Positions 51,883 to 61,910 are shown, numbered from the stretch's first letter. The stretch is 64,000 bases of DNA from Adlercreutzia hattorii (GCF_011405655.1 NZ_AP022829.1:2093001-2157000), one strand, 5' to 3'. The notes: generated by a model from the sequence alone, not told the origin. Numbers and translations are program-made.

Positions 51883-52412
51883 AGGATTCCCTCCTTTTCC
51901 AAAATGCGCTGCACTTCCCGCGCGATGGCCGGCACCGATTTGCCGGCGGTGCTCACGCGCACGTTGGCCACCGCCTCGTACAGCGGCAGTCGCTCCTCGC
52001 AGCGGGCTCGGGCCGCTTCCAGGTTCTGGAACAAGGGCCGGGTGGAGGTGTCGCTGATGCGGCTGGCGGCCTCGTCGGCGGTCACTTCCAGATACACCAC
52101 AAAGCCGGCCTCGCGGAAGACGTCGTGGTTGGCCGGCGTGACCACCACGCCACCGCCGCAGGAGATGAGCAAAGGGTCGGGCTTGGCGCCCAATTCGCGC
52201 AGCACGTCCGTCTCGATGGCGCGGAAGCCCTCCTCGCCGCCCTCGGCGAAGATCTCCTTCACCTTCTTGCCCTCGCGACGCTCGATGTAGGTGTCCATGT
52301 CCACCGAGGCCACCCCGCACGTGCGGGCGAGGCGCCGGGCCACCGACGTCTTGCCGGCGCCCATGAACCCGACGAAAAAGACCGGGCGGGTCAGTTCCAT
52401 ACGCTCCGCCAT
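51864..52412 (-). CDS. aroK: Shikimate kinase
   Basis: A 182-residue P-loop kinase: VFFVGFMGAGKTSVARRLA (Walker A), SVDMDTYIERREGKKVKEIFAEGGEEGFRAIE (shikimate-binding Asp and Arg), ISCGGGVVVTPAN and STRPLF (lid Arg). It starts 1 nt after the aroC stop. Overlap with aroB shows a tight aroC-aroK-aroB operon. Confidence 0.95.
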   Translation of the reverse strand: MAERMELTRPVFFVGFMGAGKTSVARRLARTCGVASVDMDTYIERREGKKVKEIFAEGGEEGFRAIETDVLRELGAKPDPLLISCGGGVVVTPANHDVFREAGFVVYLEVTADEAASRISDTSTRPLFQNLEAARARCEERLPLYEAVANVRVSTAGKSVPAIAREVQRILEKEGILCPQQR

Positions 52413-52413
52413 C

Positions 52414-53580
52414 TTAGCGCCCCATGGTGCGCAGCCGCGCCTTGTAGGCCTTGATGTTCGCCTTGATGTCGGCCATGCAGGTGTCTCCGAAAGCCTCCAA
52501 GTAGGCGTTGGCCAGCGCGAAGGCCACCTCGCCCTCGGCCACCACGGCCGCCGCCGGCACCGCGCACACGTCCGAGCGCTCCTTCGACGCCTCCTCCACG
52601 CAGAGCGTGTCCAAATTCACCGTTTCCAGCGGCGTCATGAGCGTCGGGATGGGCTTCATGGCCGCCGTGATCACGAGCGGCATTCCCGTGGTCATGCCGC
52701 CCTCCAGACCGCCGGCGTTGTTCGACGCGCGGCGGAACTCGCCGTCGGCCAGCACGATGGGGTCGTGTACAAGCGACCCGGGACGCGCGGCCGCCTGAAA
52801 GCCGAGGCCGAATTCCACGCCTTTGATGGCGGGGATGGAAAAGAGCGCCGCGCCCAGCCGCGAGGTGAGCCGATCGGCGCCCGTGGCGTAGGTGCCGAGC
52901 CCCGGCGCAAGCCCGCAGACCACGATGCGGAAGGTACCGCCCAAGCTCTCGCCGTCGGACTTCGCGCGGTCGATGGCCTTCTTCATGGCGATGGTCGCCT
53001 TCGCGTCCGGACAGCGCATCTCCGAAAGCTCGATGTCGAGCGGCTTGTGCTCGGCGGCGTCGGCCATCGTCTCCTCGGGCATGGCCGCGTCCCCCACCGA
53101 CACCACGTACGACATCACTTCCACGCCGAGCGCCGCCAGAAACTCGCGCGCCACGCCGGCTGCGGCCACCCGGGCCGCCGTCTCCCGAGCACTCGCGCGC
53201 TCCAGGATGTTGCGGCAGTCATCGGTGTTCGTGCGCAGGGCGCCCACCAGGTCGGCATGCCCCGGCCGCGGCGTCACCTCGCGCACCAGATCGCGCGGCG
53301 CCTCGCCGAAGGCGGCCATGCGATCCGTCCAGTTCTCCCAATCGCGGTTGGCCACCTCAAGCGCAATGGGACTGCCGATAGTGCGACCGAAGCGGATGCC
53401 ACTTGTGACGCGCACCGTGTCCTTCTCGATGGCCATGCGGCCGCCGCGCCCGTAGCCGGCCTGGCGGCGGGCCAGATCGGAGTTGATGTGCTCCTCGGAG
53501 ATGGGAAGGCCCGCCGGCACCCCGGTCACGATGGCCGTAAGGCACGGCCCGTGGCTCTCCCCCGCTGTGATGTATTCCAT
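52414..53580 (-). CDS. aroC: Chorismate synthase
   Basis: A 388-residue FMN-dependent lyase that makes chorismate. It shows MEYITAGESHGPCLTAIVTGVPAGLP, RRQAGYGRGGRMAIEKD, RASARETAARVAAAGVAREFL, and GVEFGLGF plus NNAGGLEGGMTTGMPLVITAAMKP towards the C-terminus. The ATG at 53580 opens the family's conserved start; the frame runs upstream without typical sequence. First gene of the aroC-aroK-aroB group. Confidence 0.95.
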   Translation of the reverse strand: MEYITAGESHGPCLTAIVTGVPAGLPISEEHINSDLARRQAGYGRGGRMAIEKDTVRVTSGIRFGRTIGSPIALEVANRDWENWTDRMAAFGEAPRDLVREVTPRPGHADLVGALRTNTDDCRNILERASARETAARVAAAGVAREFLAALGVEVMSYVVSVGDAAMPEETMADAAEHKPLDIELSEMRCPDAKATIAMKKAIDRAKSDGESLGGTFRIVVCGLAPGLGTYATGADRLTSRLGAALFSIPAIKGVEFGLGFQAAARPGSLVHDPIVLADGEFRRASNNAGGLEGGMTTGMPLVITAAMKPIPTLMTPLETVNLDTLCVEEASKERSDVCAVPAAAVVAEGEVAFALANAYLEAFGDTCMADIKANIKAYKARLRTMGR

Positions 53581-53742
53581 GCTGCGCACTTTCGCTCGAC
53601 GATAACCTCGCCCCATTGTAGCGCAGGCGCACAGCATCAGGTCGCCCAAGCGCGTCCATCGGCGCGGATCGAACAGGGAAATCCGCTGACGGGCGAGCAA
53701 CGAGCCAATGGCGCGAGCAGCGAAAGCCGGGCGTCGAACTGT

Positions 53743-55182
53743 CTAGAACTCGGCGTTGCCCACCGTGCGCGGATGCGGGATGACATCGCGGATGTTGCTC
53801 ACGCCCGTGAGGTACATCACCAAGCGCTCGAACCCCAGGCCGAAGCCCGCGTGGGAGCAGGTGCCGAAGCGGCGCAGATCCAGGTAGGCGCGGTACTGCT
53901 CGGCATCCATGTCCAGCTCGGCGATGCGCCGCTCGAGCACTTCCAGGCGCTCCTCGCGCTGGGAGCCGCCCACGATTTCTCCGATGCCCGGCACGAGGCA
54001 GTCCATGGCGGCCACGGTGCGCCCGTCGTCGTTGAGCCGCATGTAGAAGGCCTTGATGTCCTTCGGGTAATCGATCACGAACGTCGGGCGGCCGAAGTGC
54101 TCCTCGGTGAGGAACCGCTCGTGCTCGGTCTGCAGGTCGATGCCCCACTCGACCGGGTACTCGAAGGCGCGCCCGGCGGCCTGGGCCGCACGCAGGATGT
54201 CGATGGCCTCGGTGTAGGTGACGCGCGCGAAGTCGGAGGACGCCACATGGTTCAACCGCTCCAGCAGCCCCTTGTCGACGAACTTGTTCAACATGGCCAG
54301 CTCGTCGGGGCAGCGTTCCATCACGTCGCGGATGACGTACTTGAGCATGCTCTCGGCCAGCTCCATATCGTCCTCAAGGTCGGCGAAGGCAATCTCGGGC
54401 TCCACCATCCAGAACTCGGCGGCATGGCGCGCCGTGTTGGAATTCTCCGCGCGGAACGTGGGGCCGAACGTGTACACGTCCCCGAAGGCCATGGCGAAGT
54501 TCTCGGCGTTCAGCTGACCGGACACGGTGAGCGAGGCGGGCTTGCCGAAGAAGTCGGCGCTCCAATCCACCTCGCCGGCCACAAGCGCGCCGTCCGAGGC
54601 CGCGGCAGCCTCCTCGCTCACAAGCGGTACCTGGGCCGGGTCGATGGTGGTCACGCGGAACATCTCGCCGGCCCCTTCGCAGTCGCTCGCCGTAATGATG
54701 GGCGTGTGCACGTAGACGAACCCGCGGTCTTGGAAGAAGCGGTGGATGGAGGCGGCGGCCACCGAGCGGATGCGGAACACGGCGCGGAACAGGTTCGTGC
54801 GCGGCCGCAGATGCTGCTGGGTGCGCAAAAACTCCGGCGTGGCGCGCTTCTTCTGCAGCGGGTAGTCGGGAGCCGAGGCGCCCTCGACGCGGATGGATTC
54901 GGCGGCGAGCTCGAAGGGCTGCGGGGCGTCGGGCGTGAGCTTCAGCGTGCCGCAGACCACCAGCGCCGCCGAAACGTTCTGATGGGCGATCTCGTCGTAG
55001 TTCGCGAGAGTCGCGCGGTCCATGACCACCTGCAGATCCTTGAAGCAGCTGCCGTCGTTCAACGTGACGAAGCCGAAGTTCTTCATATCGCGAACCGATT
55101 TGACCCAACCGGCAACGGTGACGGTCTTTCCGCCAAAAGCGGCGGCATCGGCGTAGAGCTGAGCGATCTTAGTGCGGTTCAT
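53743..55182 (-). CDS. asnS: Asparaginyl-tRNA synthetase
   Basis: A 479-residue class IIb synthetase. An N-terminal OB-fold anticodon-binding domain ([33 protein letters not shown]) is followed by motif 1 ([40 protein letters not shown]), motif 2 ([28 protein letters not shown]) and motif 3 ([28 protein letters not shown]). The TxRAENS pattern fits AsnRS rather than AspRS. The ATG at 55182 has GAAAGG upstream. A 162-bp gap to aroC shows nothing notable. Confidence 0.95.
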   Translation of the reverse strand: MNRTKIAQLYADAAAFGGKTVTVAGWVKSVRDMKNFGFVTLNDGSCFKDLQVVMDRATLANYDEIAHQNVSAALVVCGTLKLTPDAPQPFELAAESIRVEGASAPDYPLQKKRATPEFLRTQQHLRPRTNLFRAVFRIRSVAAASIHRFFQDRGFVYVHTPIITASDCEGAGEMFRVTTIDPAQVPLVSEEAAAASDGALVAGEVDWSADFFGKPASLTVSGQLNAENFAMAFGDVYTFGPTFRAENSNTARHAAEFWMVEPEIAFADLEDDMELAESMLKYVIRDVMERCPDELAMLNKFVDKGLLERLNHVASSDFARVTYTEAIDILRAAQAAGRAFEYPVEWGIDLQTEHERFLTEEHFGRPTFVIDYPKDIKAFYMRLNDDGRTVAAMDCLVPGIGEIVGGSQREERLEVLERRIAELDMDAEQYRAYLDLRRFGTCSHAGFGLGFERLVMYLTGVSNIRDVIPHPRTVGNAEF

Positions 55183-55305
55183 AGGGGCGCGACCTTTCGA
55201 ACGAGAGAGGTTTTTCCGTTGCCCGCTATGATAGCAGCACACCGCCGCGCCGCCTATGGGGTCAAAAGCATCTCGGCTGCCGAATCCCAACGCGCCCGGG
55301 GTGTC

Positions 55306-56235
55306 TTAAGCGAGGTTGAACCCGGCGGCGTCGGCCATGAGGCGGAACAGCTCGTCCTCGGGAATGTCGAGGGCCGCCTCGCCGGTGATGTCGCGCAGGA
55401 TGCCCACCGTGACCACGGCCTGGCCGACGAGCATGCCGGCACCGTCGAAAAACCGGCACCCTGCCGCCCGGGCCGCCCGGGCCAGCGCCGTCTCGCCATG
55501 GCCGTACACCACGTCGAACACCGTCTGGTCCGCGCTCAGAAGCGTCGTGTCGAAGGGGGCCGGGTCGCCCGCCTTCATGCCGAGCGGCGTGGCGTCGATG
55601 ATGATGTCCGCGCCCGCGATGGCCTGCCGCGACGTGGCGTAGCTGCCAAACTTGAAGCCCACCTGCTTGTACACCTCGGAAAAGCTCAGGTGCCCTTCTT
55701 TGAAGGCGGGCATGTCCACCACCCGTCCGACCATCGCCCCCAGCTCGTCGGCGTAGGCGCGCATGACGTTGCGGGCCTTGGCCTTGTCGCGACCGATGAG
55801 GATCACCTCATCCGGCCCCGCCTGGGCCACGGCGTGCAGGATGGAAAGGGAGGTCGGCCCCGTGCCGCAGACGACGACGGACGCACCGTGAAAATCGACG
55901 CCGGCCCGTTCCAAATAGGCCACGCAGCCCTGGCCGTCGGTGTTGTAGGCGATAAGGGCCCCGTCCTTGTTCACGAGCACGTTGGCCCCGTGGGCGAGCG
56001 TGGCCGAAGCGGCCCGCACATCGGCGGCAGCGAACGCCTCGGGTTTATAGGGCGTGGTGATGTTGATGGAAAGGAAGTCGCGAGCCGCAAGGAACGTCTC
56101 GGCCTCGGGCACCGTCGGCACATCCATGAGACCGTAATGCCAGGGCAGCCCCGCCTTCTCATAGACGGCGTTGTACATGACCGGCGATTTCGAATGGCTC
56201 ACCGGGTGCCCCAGCACATACAGCTTCTCGCTCAC
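55306..56235 (-). CDS. aroE: Shikimate dehydrogenase
   Basis: A 309-residue enzyme. Substrate-binding residues are in YVLGHPVSHSKSPVMYNAVYEK and INITTPYKPEAF, the latter a variant of NVTxPxK with Lys retained. VYNTDGQG is altered to AYNTDGQG. The NADP Rossmann segment is VVVCGTGPTSLSIL, and DATPLGM plus FDVVYG follow. GTG start at 56235 with GGGAAGGGA 6 nt upstream, overlapping the yqeG stop in a GTGA arrangement. Fourth step of the shikimate pathway. Confidence 0.92.
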   Translation of the reverse strand: MSEKLYVLGHPVSHSKSPVMYNAVYEKAGLPWHYGLMDVPTVPEAETFLAARDFLSINITTPYKPEAFAAADVRAASATLAHGANVLVNKDGALIAYNTDGQGCVAYLERAGVDFHGASVVVCGTGPTSLSILHAVAQAGPDEVILIGRDKAKARNVMRAYADELGAMVGRVVDMPAFKEGHLSFSEVYKQVGFKFGSYATSRQAIAGADIIIDATPLGMKAGDPAPFDTTLLSADQTVFDVVYGHGETALARAARAAGCRFFDGAGMLVGQAVVTVGILRDITGEAALDIPEDELFRLMADAAGFNLA

Positions 56236-56864
56236 AGCGATTCCCTTCCCGTTTCGCGCGAGGCCCCTTCGACCCCGCGCTGCGCGCCCTGCCCGAAGCG
56301 GCGAGGGGCGCTTCCTTGTCCGCGGCGCGCCGCGGGACGGCTCGCCTCGCATTCCGCGATATTGATCGCCGGCTCCGGCTTGCGATCTCCCAAAATAGCC
56401 CGCTCGACGTTGCGCAGCAGCAACGTGTGGGGCAGATCCTGCTCGACCAGCGGCTGCAGCATATAGGCCTTCATGCCCGTCAGATGGGCTCCCAGCACAT
56501 CGGTCGCCAGCTGATCGCCAACGACGACCGTGTCGGCGGCGGCTCCCCCAATCTTGCGCCGGGCCGCGAGAAACGCCGGCGGCAGCGGCTTTAAGGCCTT
56601 GGCCACGATGGGCAGCTCCAGCTCGCCGGCGAACCGGTACACATCGGCATGCCAGTTATTCGAGAGCAAACAGAAGCTCACCCCGGCCTCCCGCGCCCGG
56701 CCGAGCCACATCCCCACATCGCGCGGCACGCATCCCGTGTCCCGGGCGCGCACGGTGTTGTCAATGTCGAGCAGCACATGGGAAAGCCCGCACCCGAGCA
56801 AATCGCGCTCGATATCGATGGCGCTGATGCGCGAGAAATAGCGATCGGGGGTGAGAAGCGCCAT
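56232..56864 (-). CDS. YqeG-family HAD phosphatase (HAD IIIA)
   Basis: A 210-residue protein. HAD motif I is LLDIDNTVRARD, motif II CLLSNN, the motif III Lys is in VAKALKPLPPAFL, and motif IV VVVGDQLATDVLGAHLTG. The YqeG family commonly lies beside aroE in Firmicutes and Actinobacteria, as here. The C-terminal 40 residues are Arg/Gly/Ala-rich and extra. ATG at 56864, with a GTG three codons earlier as an alternative. The biological substrate is not settled. Confidence 0.88.
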   Translation of the reverse strand: MALLTPDRYFSRISAIDIERDLLGCGLSHVLLDIDNTVRARDTGCVPRDVGMWLGRAREAGVSFCLLSNNWHADVYRFAGELELPIVAKALKPLPPAFLAARRKIGGAAADTVVVGDQLATDVLGAHLTGMKAYMLQPLVEQDLPHTLLLRNVERAILGDRKPEPAINIAECEASRPAARRGQGSAPRRFGQGAQRGVEGASRETGRESL

Positions 56865-56894
56865 GGGTCGCACCTGAAGACCAAAAGGGCGCCC

Positions 56895-58115
56895 TTAGGC
56901 GGCCGCGCCCTCGCCGGCGGCAGCGTCGCCCGACCCGTCGGCGCCACCAGCGTTGGAATTATCGGCGATGGCCTGCTGATGCTCCTCGTAGGTCTTGCTG
57001 AACGCCGCCTGCATGTTGCCGTCGGCGTCAGGATAGAAGTAGAAGAACATGTCCTCAGTCTGGGTCGGCTCGCAAACGGCGGTGAGGCTCTCAATGCCCG
57101 GCGAGCAGATGGGCGTCGGCGGCAGGCCCGCATTCGCGTAGGTGCTGTAGGGCGTCTCGGCGTGCACCTCCTCGGCCGTGGGCTCGCGGCCCACCTCGTA
57201 AGCCGTGGTGGCGTCGGATTCCAGGTAGGGCCTATCGGAGGCGAGGCGGTTGTAGAAGACGCCGGCCACGTGATCGCGCACCTCCTGGTCGCCGGTGGAC
57301 TCTTTGGCGACGATGGAGGCCAGGTTCACCGCCTGGTACAGCGTCAGCCCCTGGCTCGCCGGGTAGCTGTTGGCGAAGTCGCCGAAGATGCTGGCAGTCT
57401 CGGTGCCGAACTGGTCGAGCATCATGCGCACGACGGCCTCGGCATCCATGTCCTCGGTCACGGCGTAGGTCTTGGGAAACAGGAAACCCTCCAGCGAGTT
57501 CTCGCCGGCGCTTTCCAAAAACGCATAGTCGGCAACGTAGGCGCTCGCGTTCTCGGAAGCGACGAGGAAGGCCTCGGCGGTGATGCGGCCGTTTGTGGCG
57601 CCGGCCACGAGTTCGGCCAGCTCGGCCCGGGTGATGTCCTCGGGCACGGCGAGCGTGTCGCCCACCTGGGCGGGACCGGCCATGATGGCGCGCACCAGCT
57701 CCTCGGGGGTGCTGCCGCCCTGGAAGGTGTAGGTGCCGGGGATAAGCGCCGAGGAGGCCTCCAGGCGCGTGACCTCGTCGGTGAACTCCCGCGAGCTGCC
57801 GATGAGGCGCGCGGCCACGAGCGCGTCGCCGATGGAGGAGGCCGTCTCCCCCTCGGTGATGGTCACCTCTGCCGACTGGCCCGGCGCCAGCAGTTCCACT
57901 TGCGAGCCGACGCAGCCGCGGAAGGCAAAGAAGCACACAGCGGCGATGACGACGACGGCCACAACGCCTAAGCAGATGAACGGCACCGGCGACCTCTTCG
58001 GCATGATGGCACTCGTGTCGTAGGTGCGGAACTCCCGATCCCCCTTGGCATGCGCCGCCCGGGCGGCACGGGAGGAGTGGGACGAATAGGTGACCTTTTT
58101 GCCATGGAGAGCCAA
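56895..58115 (-). CDS. mltG: Endolytic transglycosylase MltG
   Basis: A 406-residue membrane-anchored murein lyase. A short cytoplasmic head and one helix (about 44-65) precede a LysM-like domain (EVTITEGETASSIGDALVAARLI). The YceG/MltG catalytic region contains NSLEGFLFPKTYAVTEDM, LYQAVNLASIVAKESTGD (catalytic Glu) and YSTYANAGLPPTPICSPGIESL. It cleaves nascent glycan strands. A TTG start (58115) with GAAAGG 7 nt upstream is inferred. A Gly/Ala/Asp tail ends the protein. Confidence 0.92.
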   Translation of the reverse strand: MALHGKKVTYSSHSSRAARAAHAKGDREFRTYDTSAIMPKRSPVPFICLGVVAVVVIAAVCFFAFRGCVGSQVELLAPGQSAEVTITEGETASSIGDALVAARLIGSSREFTDEVTRLEASSALIPGTYTFQGGSTPEELVRAIMAGPAQVGDTLAVPEDITRAELAELVAGATNGRITAEAFLVASENASAYVADYAFLESAGENSLEGFLFPKTYAVTEDMDAEAVVRMMLDQFGTETASIFGDFANSYPASQGLTLYQAVNLASIVAKESTGDQEVRDHVAGVFYNRLASDRPYLESDATTAYEVGREPTAEEVHAETPYSTYANAGLPPTPICSPGIESLTAVCEPTQTEDMFFYFYPDADGNMQAAFSKTYEEHQQAIADNSNAGGADGSGDAAAGEGAAA

Positions 58116-58165
58116 GGTGCGGCCTTTCTCTACGAAACGGCCCGGCGATTAGCCCCGCGAATACC

Positions 58166-58582
58166 TCAAGCGCGGGCACGCTCGTCGAGCCAAGATTGCA
58201 AAAACAGACTTGCGGCTATCATATCAACCTTGCCGCGCATCTCCTTCTCAGTCAGACCCTTTTCACGCAAACTCCGCTTGGCCTCGGCCGAGCTGAGCCG
58301 CTCATCTGCGAAAACGTGGGGAATGCCGCAGGCGTCGCTGATGCGCGCGGCCTCCTTGCGAATGCGGGCCGCTTGAGGGCCCTCATCGCCGGCAAGCGTG
58401 CGGGGCAGCCCGCAGACGAAAAGCTCCGGCTCCCAGTCCTCCAGAAGCCGGCGGAAGGGCTTGGCGCAACCAGTCACCTCGGCGGCGGGCATCACGCACA
58501 CCGGACTTGCCACGCGCTCGCCCGGGTCGCTCACCGCCACCCCCACGCGCACTTCCCCAATGTCCAGCGCCATCACGCGCAC
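58166..58582 (-). CDS. ruvX: Holliday junction resolvase-like protein RuvX (YqgF)
   Basis: A 138-residue RNase H-fold protein: MALDIGEVRVGVAVSD (first catalytic Asp), LFVCGLPRTLAGDEG, FADERLSSAEAKRSL (Glu) and KVDMIAASLFLQSWLDE (Asp). RuvX/YqgF is implicated in 16S rRNA processing and in recombination. GTG start at 58582, 3 nt after the TelA-like stop, with GGAGG 11 nt upstream. The mltG-ruvX adjacency is widely conserved. Confidence 0.9.
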   Translation of the reverse strand: MRVMALDIGEVRVGVAVSDPGERVASPVCVMPAAEVTGCAKPFRRLLEDWEPELFVCGLPRTLAGDEGPQAARIRKEAARISDACGIPHVFADERLSSAEAKRSLREKGLTEKEMRGKVDMIAASLFLQSWLDERARA

Positions 58583-58585
58583 GGG

Positions 58586-59734
58586 CTACTTCACCTCCAG
58601 CAGTTTCTGGCGCAGCTCGGCTTCCATGCGGCGCATCTCCGCCTCGGCCTCGGCGCGCTTGGCGCGGCCCTCGGCCTGGATCTTCATTACCTCGTCGAAG
58701 GTCTGGATGAGGTTCTCGTTGGTGGCCTTCAGCGTCTCGATGTCCACGATGCCGCGCTCGGACTCGCGAGCCACCTCCACAGTGGATTGCTTCAACTTCT
58801 CGGCGTTCTTGCGCAGAAGCTCGTTGGTCATGTCGGTGACGGCCGACTGGGCCGCAAGCGCCGCCTCGTTGTTGGCCAGACCCAGCGCCAGCAGCATCTG
58901 GCTCTTCCACAGAGGAATGGTGTTCACGAGCGTCGTCTGGATCTTCTCGATCATGAGCATCTCGTTGTTCTGCACGAGACGGATCTGCGGCGCCATCTGC
59001 ATGGCCACCGTGCGGGACAGATCCAGATCCGACAGCTTCTTCTCGAAGCGGTTGCAGGCGGCGGCGAGCTTCTGCACCGCCTCGGCGTCCTCGGTGGAGC
59101 CGGAGGCCTGAGCCTTGGCGGACAGGTCGGCAAGTTCGCCCTCACGCACCTCGGCCAGGCGCTGGCGGCCGGCCAGAAGGTACATGGTCAGTTCCTTGAA
59201 GTAGGTGAGGTTCAGCTCGTAGAGCTTGTCGAGCGTGGCCGCGTCCTTCATGAGCTGCACCTGATGACCCTCGAGGGTCTTGGCGATCTTGTCGACATTG
59301 GCCTCGGCGGTGTCGTAGCGGGCCTTGAGCGACGTGATCTTGTTCGCCGACTTCTTGAACAGGCCGAAGAAGCCCTTGTCGTCGTCATCCACGTCGAAGT
59401 TCTTGAGCTCGGTCACTACTCCGGCGATAAGATCGCCCGCCTCGCCCAAATCCTGGGTGCGCACCTTCGCGAGCGCCGTCTCCGAGAACGACGCCATCTT
59501 CTTCTGGGCGCCGGCGCCGAAGGTGAGCACCTGCTGGGAATTGGCGATGTCGATCTGCTGGGCGAAGGCGTCCACCTGGGCCAGCTCTTCGGCGGAAAGC
59601 GAGTCGGCGAGGCTGGGCGCGGCGGGCGTGTCCACCTCGACGATGGAGGCCTCGGCCACCTCGCCGTCGCTTACGGGATCGAGCGTGAGCGTCGGGGCGG
59701 GAATGTTCGTGAGGTCGGTCAGTTCGTTGGTCAT
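58586..59734 (-). CDS. TelA-like toxic anion resistance family protein
   Basis: A 382-residue, mainly helical protein with long coiled-coil-prone stretches (LTYFKELTMYLLAGRQRLAEVREGELADL; AAQSAVTDMTNELLRKNAEKLKQSTVEVARESERGIVDIETLKATNENLIQTFDEVMKIQAEG). The VQNNEMLMIEKIQTTLVNTIPLWKSQMLLALGL block is the TelA signature. The family was named for tellurite resistance, but its activity is not defined. It is paired with an XpaC-type protein 144 bp upstream, as in Bacillus. Confidence 0.9.
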   Translation of the reverse strand: MTNELTDLTNIPAPTLTLDPVSDGEVAEASIVEVDTPAAPSLADSLSAEELAQVDAFAQQIDIANSQQVLTFGAGAQKKMASFSETALAKVRTQDLGEAGDLIAGVVTELKNFDVDDDDKGFFGLFKKSANKITSLKARYDTAEANVDKIAKTLEGHQVQLMKDAATLDKLYELNLTYFKELTMYLLAGRQRLAEVREGELADLSAKAQASGSTEDAEAVQKLAAACNRFEKKLSDLDLSRTVAMQMAPQIRLVQNNEMLMIEKIQTTLVNTIPLWKSQMLLALGLANNEAALAAQSAVTDMTNELLRKNAEKLKQSTVEVARESERGIVDIETLKATNENLIQTFDEVMKIQAEGRAKRAEAEAEMRRMEAELRQKLLEVK

Positions 59735-59878
59735 GGAGCATCCTTTCTAAGATGAGGCGAGTTAGTCGGTCGGGTCAAGCGGGAAAGCGCGAAGGCGGGA
59801 GCGCGGCTAAGGCCCTCTTCGGACATTCGCGGCAGGCGCGCTCGAAATGCCGGAGGCGGCCACGCGCGACACAATCGT

Positions 59879-61504
59879 TTACGGTTTCACATCGAAGGGG
59901 CCTTCCGTGAGTCCCTCTTGGGCGAGCATGGCGTGCAGCACCGAGATGTCGGCGGACACATCGAGGGAGAGGTCTTGGTACGTGTCGTCGAAGAGCTTCT
60001 CGAAAGCGCTGTGCAGCACTTCCAACGTATGCTCGATCTCGCTGCGCGAGCTGGAGATGTTCTCGCCCTGAATAGGTTCCTCCTCCAACCGGTCGTAGGC
60101 ATCGAGCAGCTTCACCGTGGTGGGCAGGTAGTACGCAGTCAGACGGTCGAGCCCGGCGATGACGGCCGGCTCTTCCTCGGCGCGGGCGAGAATGCGGCCC
60201 ACCACGTCCTGAATGGCCGTAATGCGCTCGCTCACCGCGGCGTCGTCGATGGCGGCGTTCAGCTCGTCCATCTGGCGCACGTAGTCGCGGCCGCGGGCGA
60301 CAAAGGCGCGCTGCTCGGGCGTCAGGCGCTCGGAGATATCCTGCTCGTGGGCCGCCCGCGCCGCCGCCTCAGCTGCCCGGGCCGCCTCGGCCGCCTCGCG
60401 CTCGGCGAGCGTCTGGCGCTGGCTCTGCTGGAACTGACGATACTGGTGGTAGGCGTTCTCGGTCACCATGAGGGTGGTGTTCTCGTCGTCGATGCGGCCC
60501 TGGGGAAGGTAGCCGCCCTTGATGAGCGTGCGCGAGGTGGAAAGCGCCGCTTTGGGGCTCACCTGCATGCGCGCGGCAATGTCGTCGAAGGTGACAGCTT
60601 CGCGCTGGCCCACCGCCCGTGTAAGCGCCTTGAGCTTCGAGGCGCGCCGCAGGTTGCGGACGCCGAACCCGAGCAGCGCGGCGAAGCCGGCCGTCATAAC
60701 GCCGAGCGCCACCGTCACGCCGAGGCCGGGGACACCAACGGCAAGAGGATCGAGGGCCGCGATGAGCGCGGGAATTCCGATGAAGACCGTTCCCGCGCCG
60801 CCTGAGGCCGCCATGATGACGCCCGAGGCCGTCAGCCCTGCCGAGGAACGGAAGCGCTTCTTCGCCTTCGCCAGCGGCGCCCACTGCTGGGCTTGCTGGG
60901 CCACGGAGGTCACCGCCTGTTGAAAACCCTGGGGAACGCCGCCCAGTGTCCCTTGGGGCGCCCCGTAGCCCGGTTGCCCGGAGCGTTGCTGCCCGTAGGC
61001 TTGCTGGGCCGCCCGGCGCTGCGCCTCCTCCTGGGCCTTGCGCGCCTTCTTCTCGCGCTTGCGCTTCTCCTGCAGCTCTTTGTGGGCCTTCAGGTTCTTC
61101 TCGGGCGATTGGCCCAGCGCCTCGGCGGCCTCGTTCACTCCTTGGTCAACGATGCGGGCGAACTGCGAGAAGGCCCTGTCCACCGATCGGCACATCTTCT
61201 GGAAGTCCTTGGCCGACATGCCCGGAATGGGGCTGCCCGAAGGACCGGCCGGCCAGGAGTCGGCGCCCGGCGCGTCCGGCGCCGGCTTCGCGCCCTGGGG
61301 GCGCCCCTTCGCATTCCCGTCGGCGCTGTCCCGCCGGGCGCTCCGCTGCTGCTCTTGGAAATCTTCGGGCATCTCGTAGACGTACTCGGGGCCGAGTTGC
61401 TGCGGCCCGGTCTGCTGCGGCCCGGCCTGCTGCGACTCGCCCTGGGGTCTCCCCCAGCTGTCGTACGGCCTCTGGCCGCCCGTTCCCGGACTCTGCGGAT
61501 TCAT
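59879..61504 (-). CDS. XpaC-type (5-bromo-4-chloroindolyl phosphate hydrolysis) family membrane protein
   Basis: A 541-residue protein. The first 215 residues are Gln/Pro/Ala-rich with a charged helix (LKAHKELQEKRKREKKARKAQEEAQRRAAQQAYG). Two membrane helices follow (about 230-290), then a winged-helix-like segment (VTFDDIAARMQVSPKAALSTSRTLIKGGYLPQGRIDDENTTLMVTENAYHQY). The C-terminal XpaC domain contains GLDRLTAYYLPTTVKLLDAYDRLEEEPIQGENI. XpaC and TelA homologues occur together in many Gram-positives. The winged helix between membrane and XpaC parts is the unusual feature. The role is unknown. Confidence 0.82.
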   Translation of the reverse strand: MNPQSPGTGGQRPYDSWGRPQGESQQAGPQQTGPQQLGPEYVYEMPEDFQEQQRSARRDSADGNAKGRPQGAKPAPDAPGADSWPAGPSGSPIPGMSAKDFQKMCRSVDRAFSQFARIVDQGVNEAAEALGQSPEKNLKAHKELQEKRKREKKARKAQEEAQRRAAQQAYGQQRSGQPGYGAPQGTLGGVPQGFQQAVTSVAQQAQQWAPLAKAKKRFRSSAGLTASGVIMAASGGAGTVFIGIPALIAALDPLAVGVPGLGVTVALGVMTAGFAALLGFGVRNLRRASKLKALTRAVGQREAVTFDDIAARMQVSPKAALSTSRTLIKGGYLPQGRIDDENTTLMVTENAYHQYRQFQQSQRQTLAEREAAEAARAAEAAARAAHEQDISERLTPEQRAFVARGRDYVRQMDELNAAIDDAAVSERITAIQDVVGRILARAEEEPAVIAGLDRLTAYYLPTTVKLLDAYDRLEEEPIQGENISSSRSEIEHTLEVLHSAFEKLFDDTYQDLSLDVSADISVLHAMLAQEGLTEGPFDVKP

Positions 61505-61910
61505 GGAACAACCCCTAACGCGCCCGCGCAGCCAGCGGATCGCATCAAAGCCGCCGAACCGCGCATCTCTTATTTCCCCGTCATCTTACCACGCTCCCGC
61601 GACCTCGTTCCCCACCCGCACGGAATGCGCACCACCTTTAAGTTTCCCAAGCACGAAGAGCGACCGACGGGGAACAACATAAGGACGCCAGCCGCCGCCT
61701 GCGGAACCCGTTATATTCCAAAACGCCCCAGTCGGTTGACGAACAAGGAGGGTTCTGCACGAGATCTCGAGTTATAAGCGTCACCAAGAAGCGATAGCTC
61801 TTATAGGCTATTGTTATTCGATATATTATTGTCAAAATGCCGCTTCCCAAACTTCCCGAGGGGGGTGCGGACTCCAAGTTGGACACCCAGGTGTCCGGAA
61901 GGGAGTTCGA
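61505..61910. other. Intergenic region before the IS3-type gene
   Basis: 406 bp with no supported gene. The stretch 61785-61850 is AT-rich. A palindrome GGACACC-CA-GGTGTCC (61881-61896) lies 15 nt before the transposase ATG, in the place of an IS3-type left end. The left boundary of the element cannot be fixed because its right end is not in the window. Confidence 0.4.

Noticed and set aside
52291-56466. A 1391-codon open frame on the plus strand across aroK, aroC, asnS and aroE
   Set aside because: It is fully antisense to recognisable enzymes and its product is His/Arg/Gly-rich low-complexity sequence.
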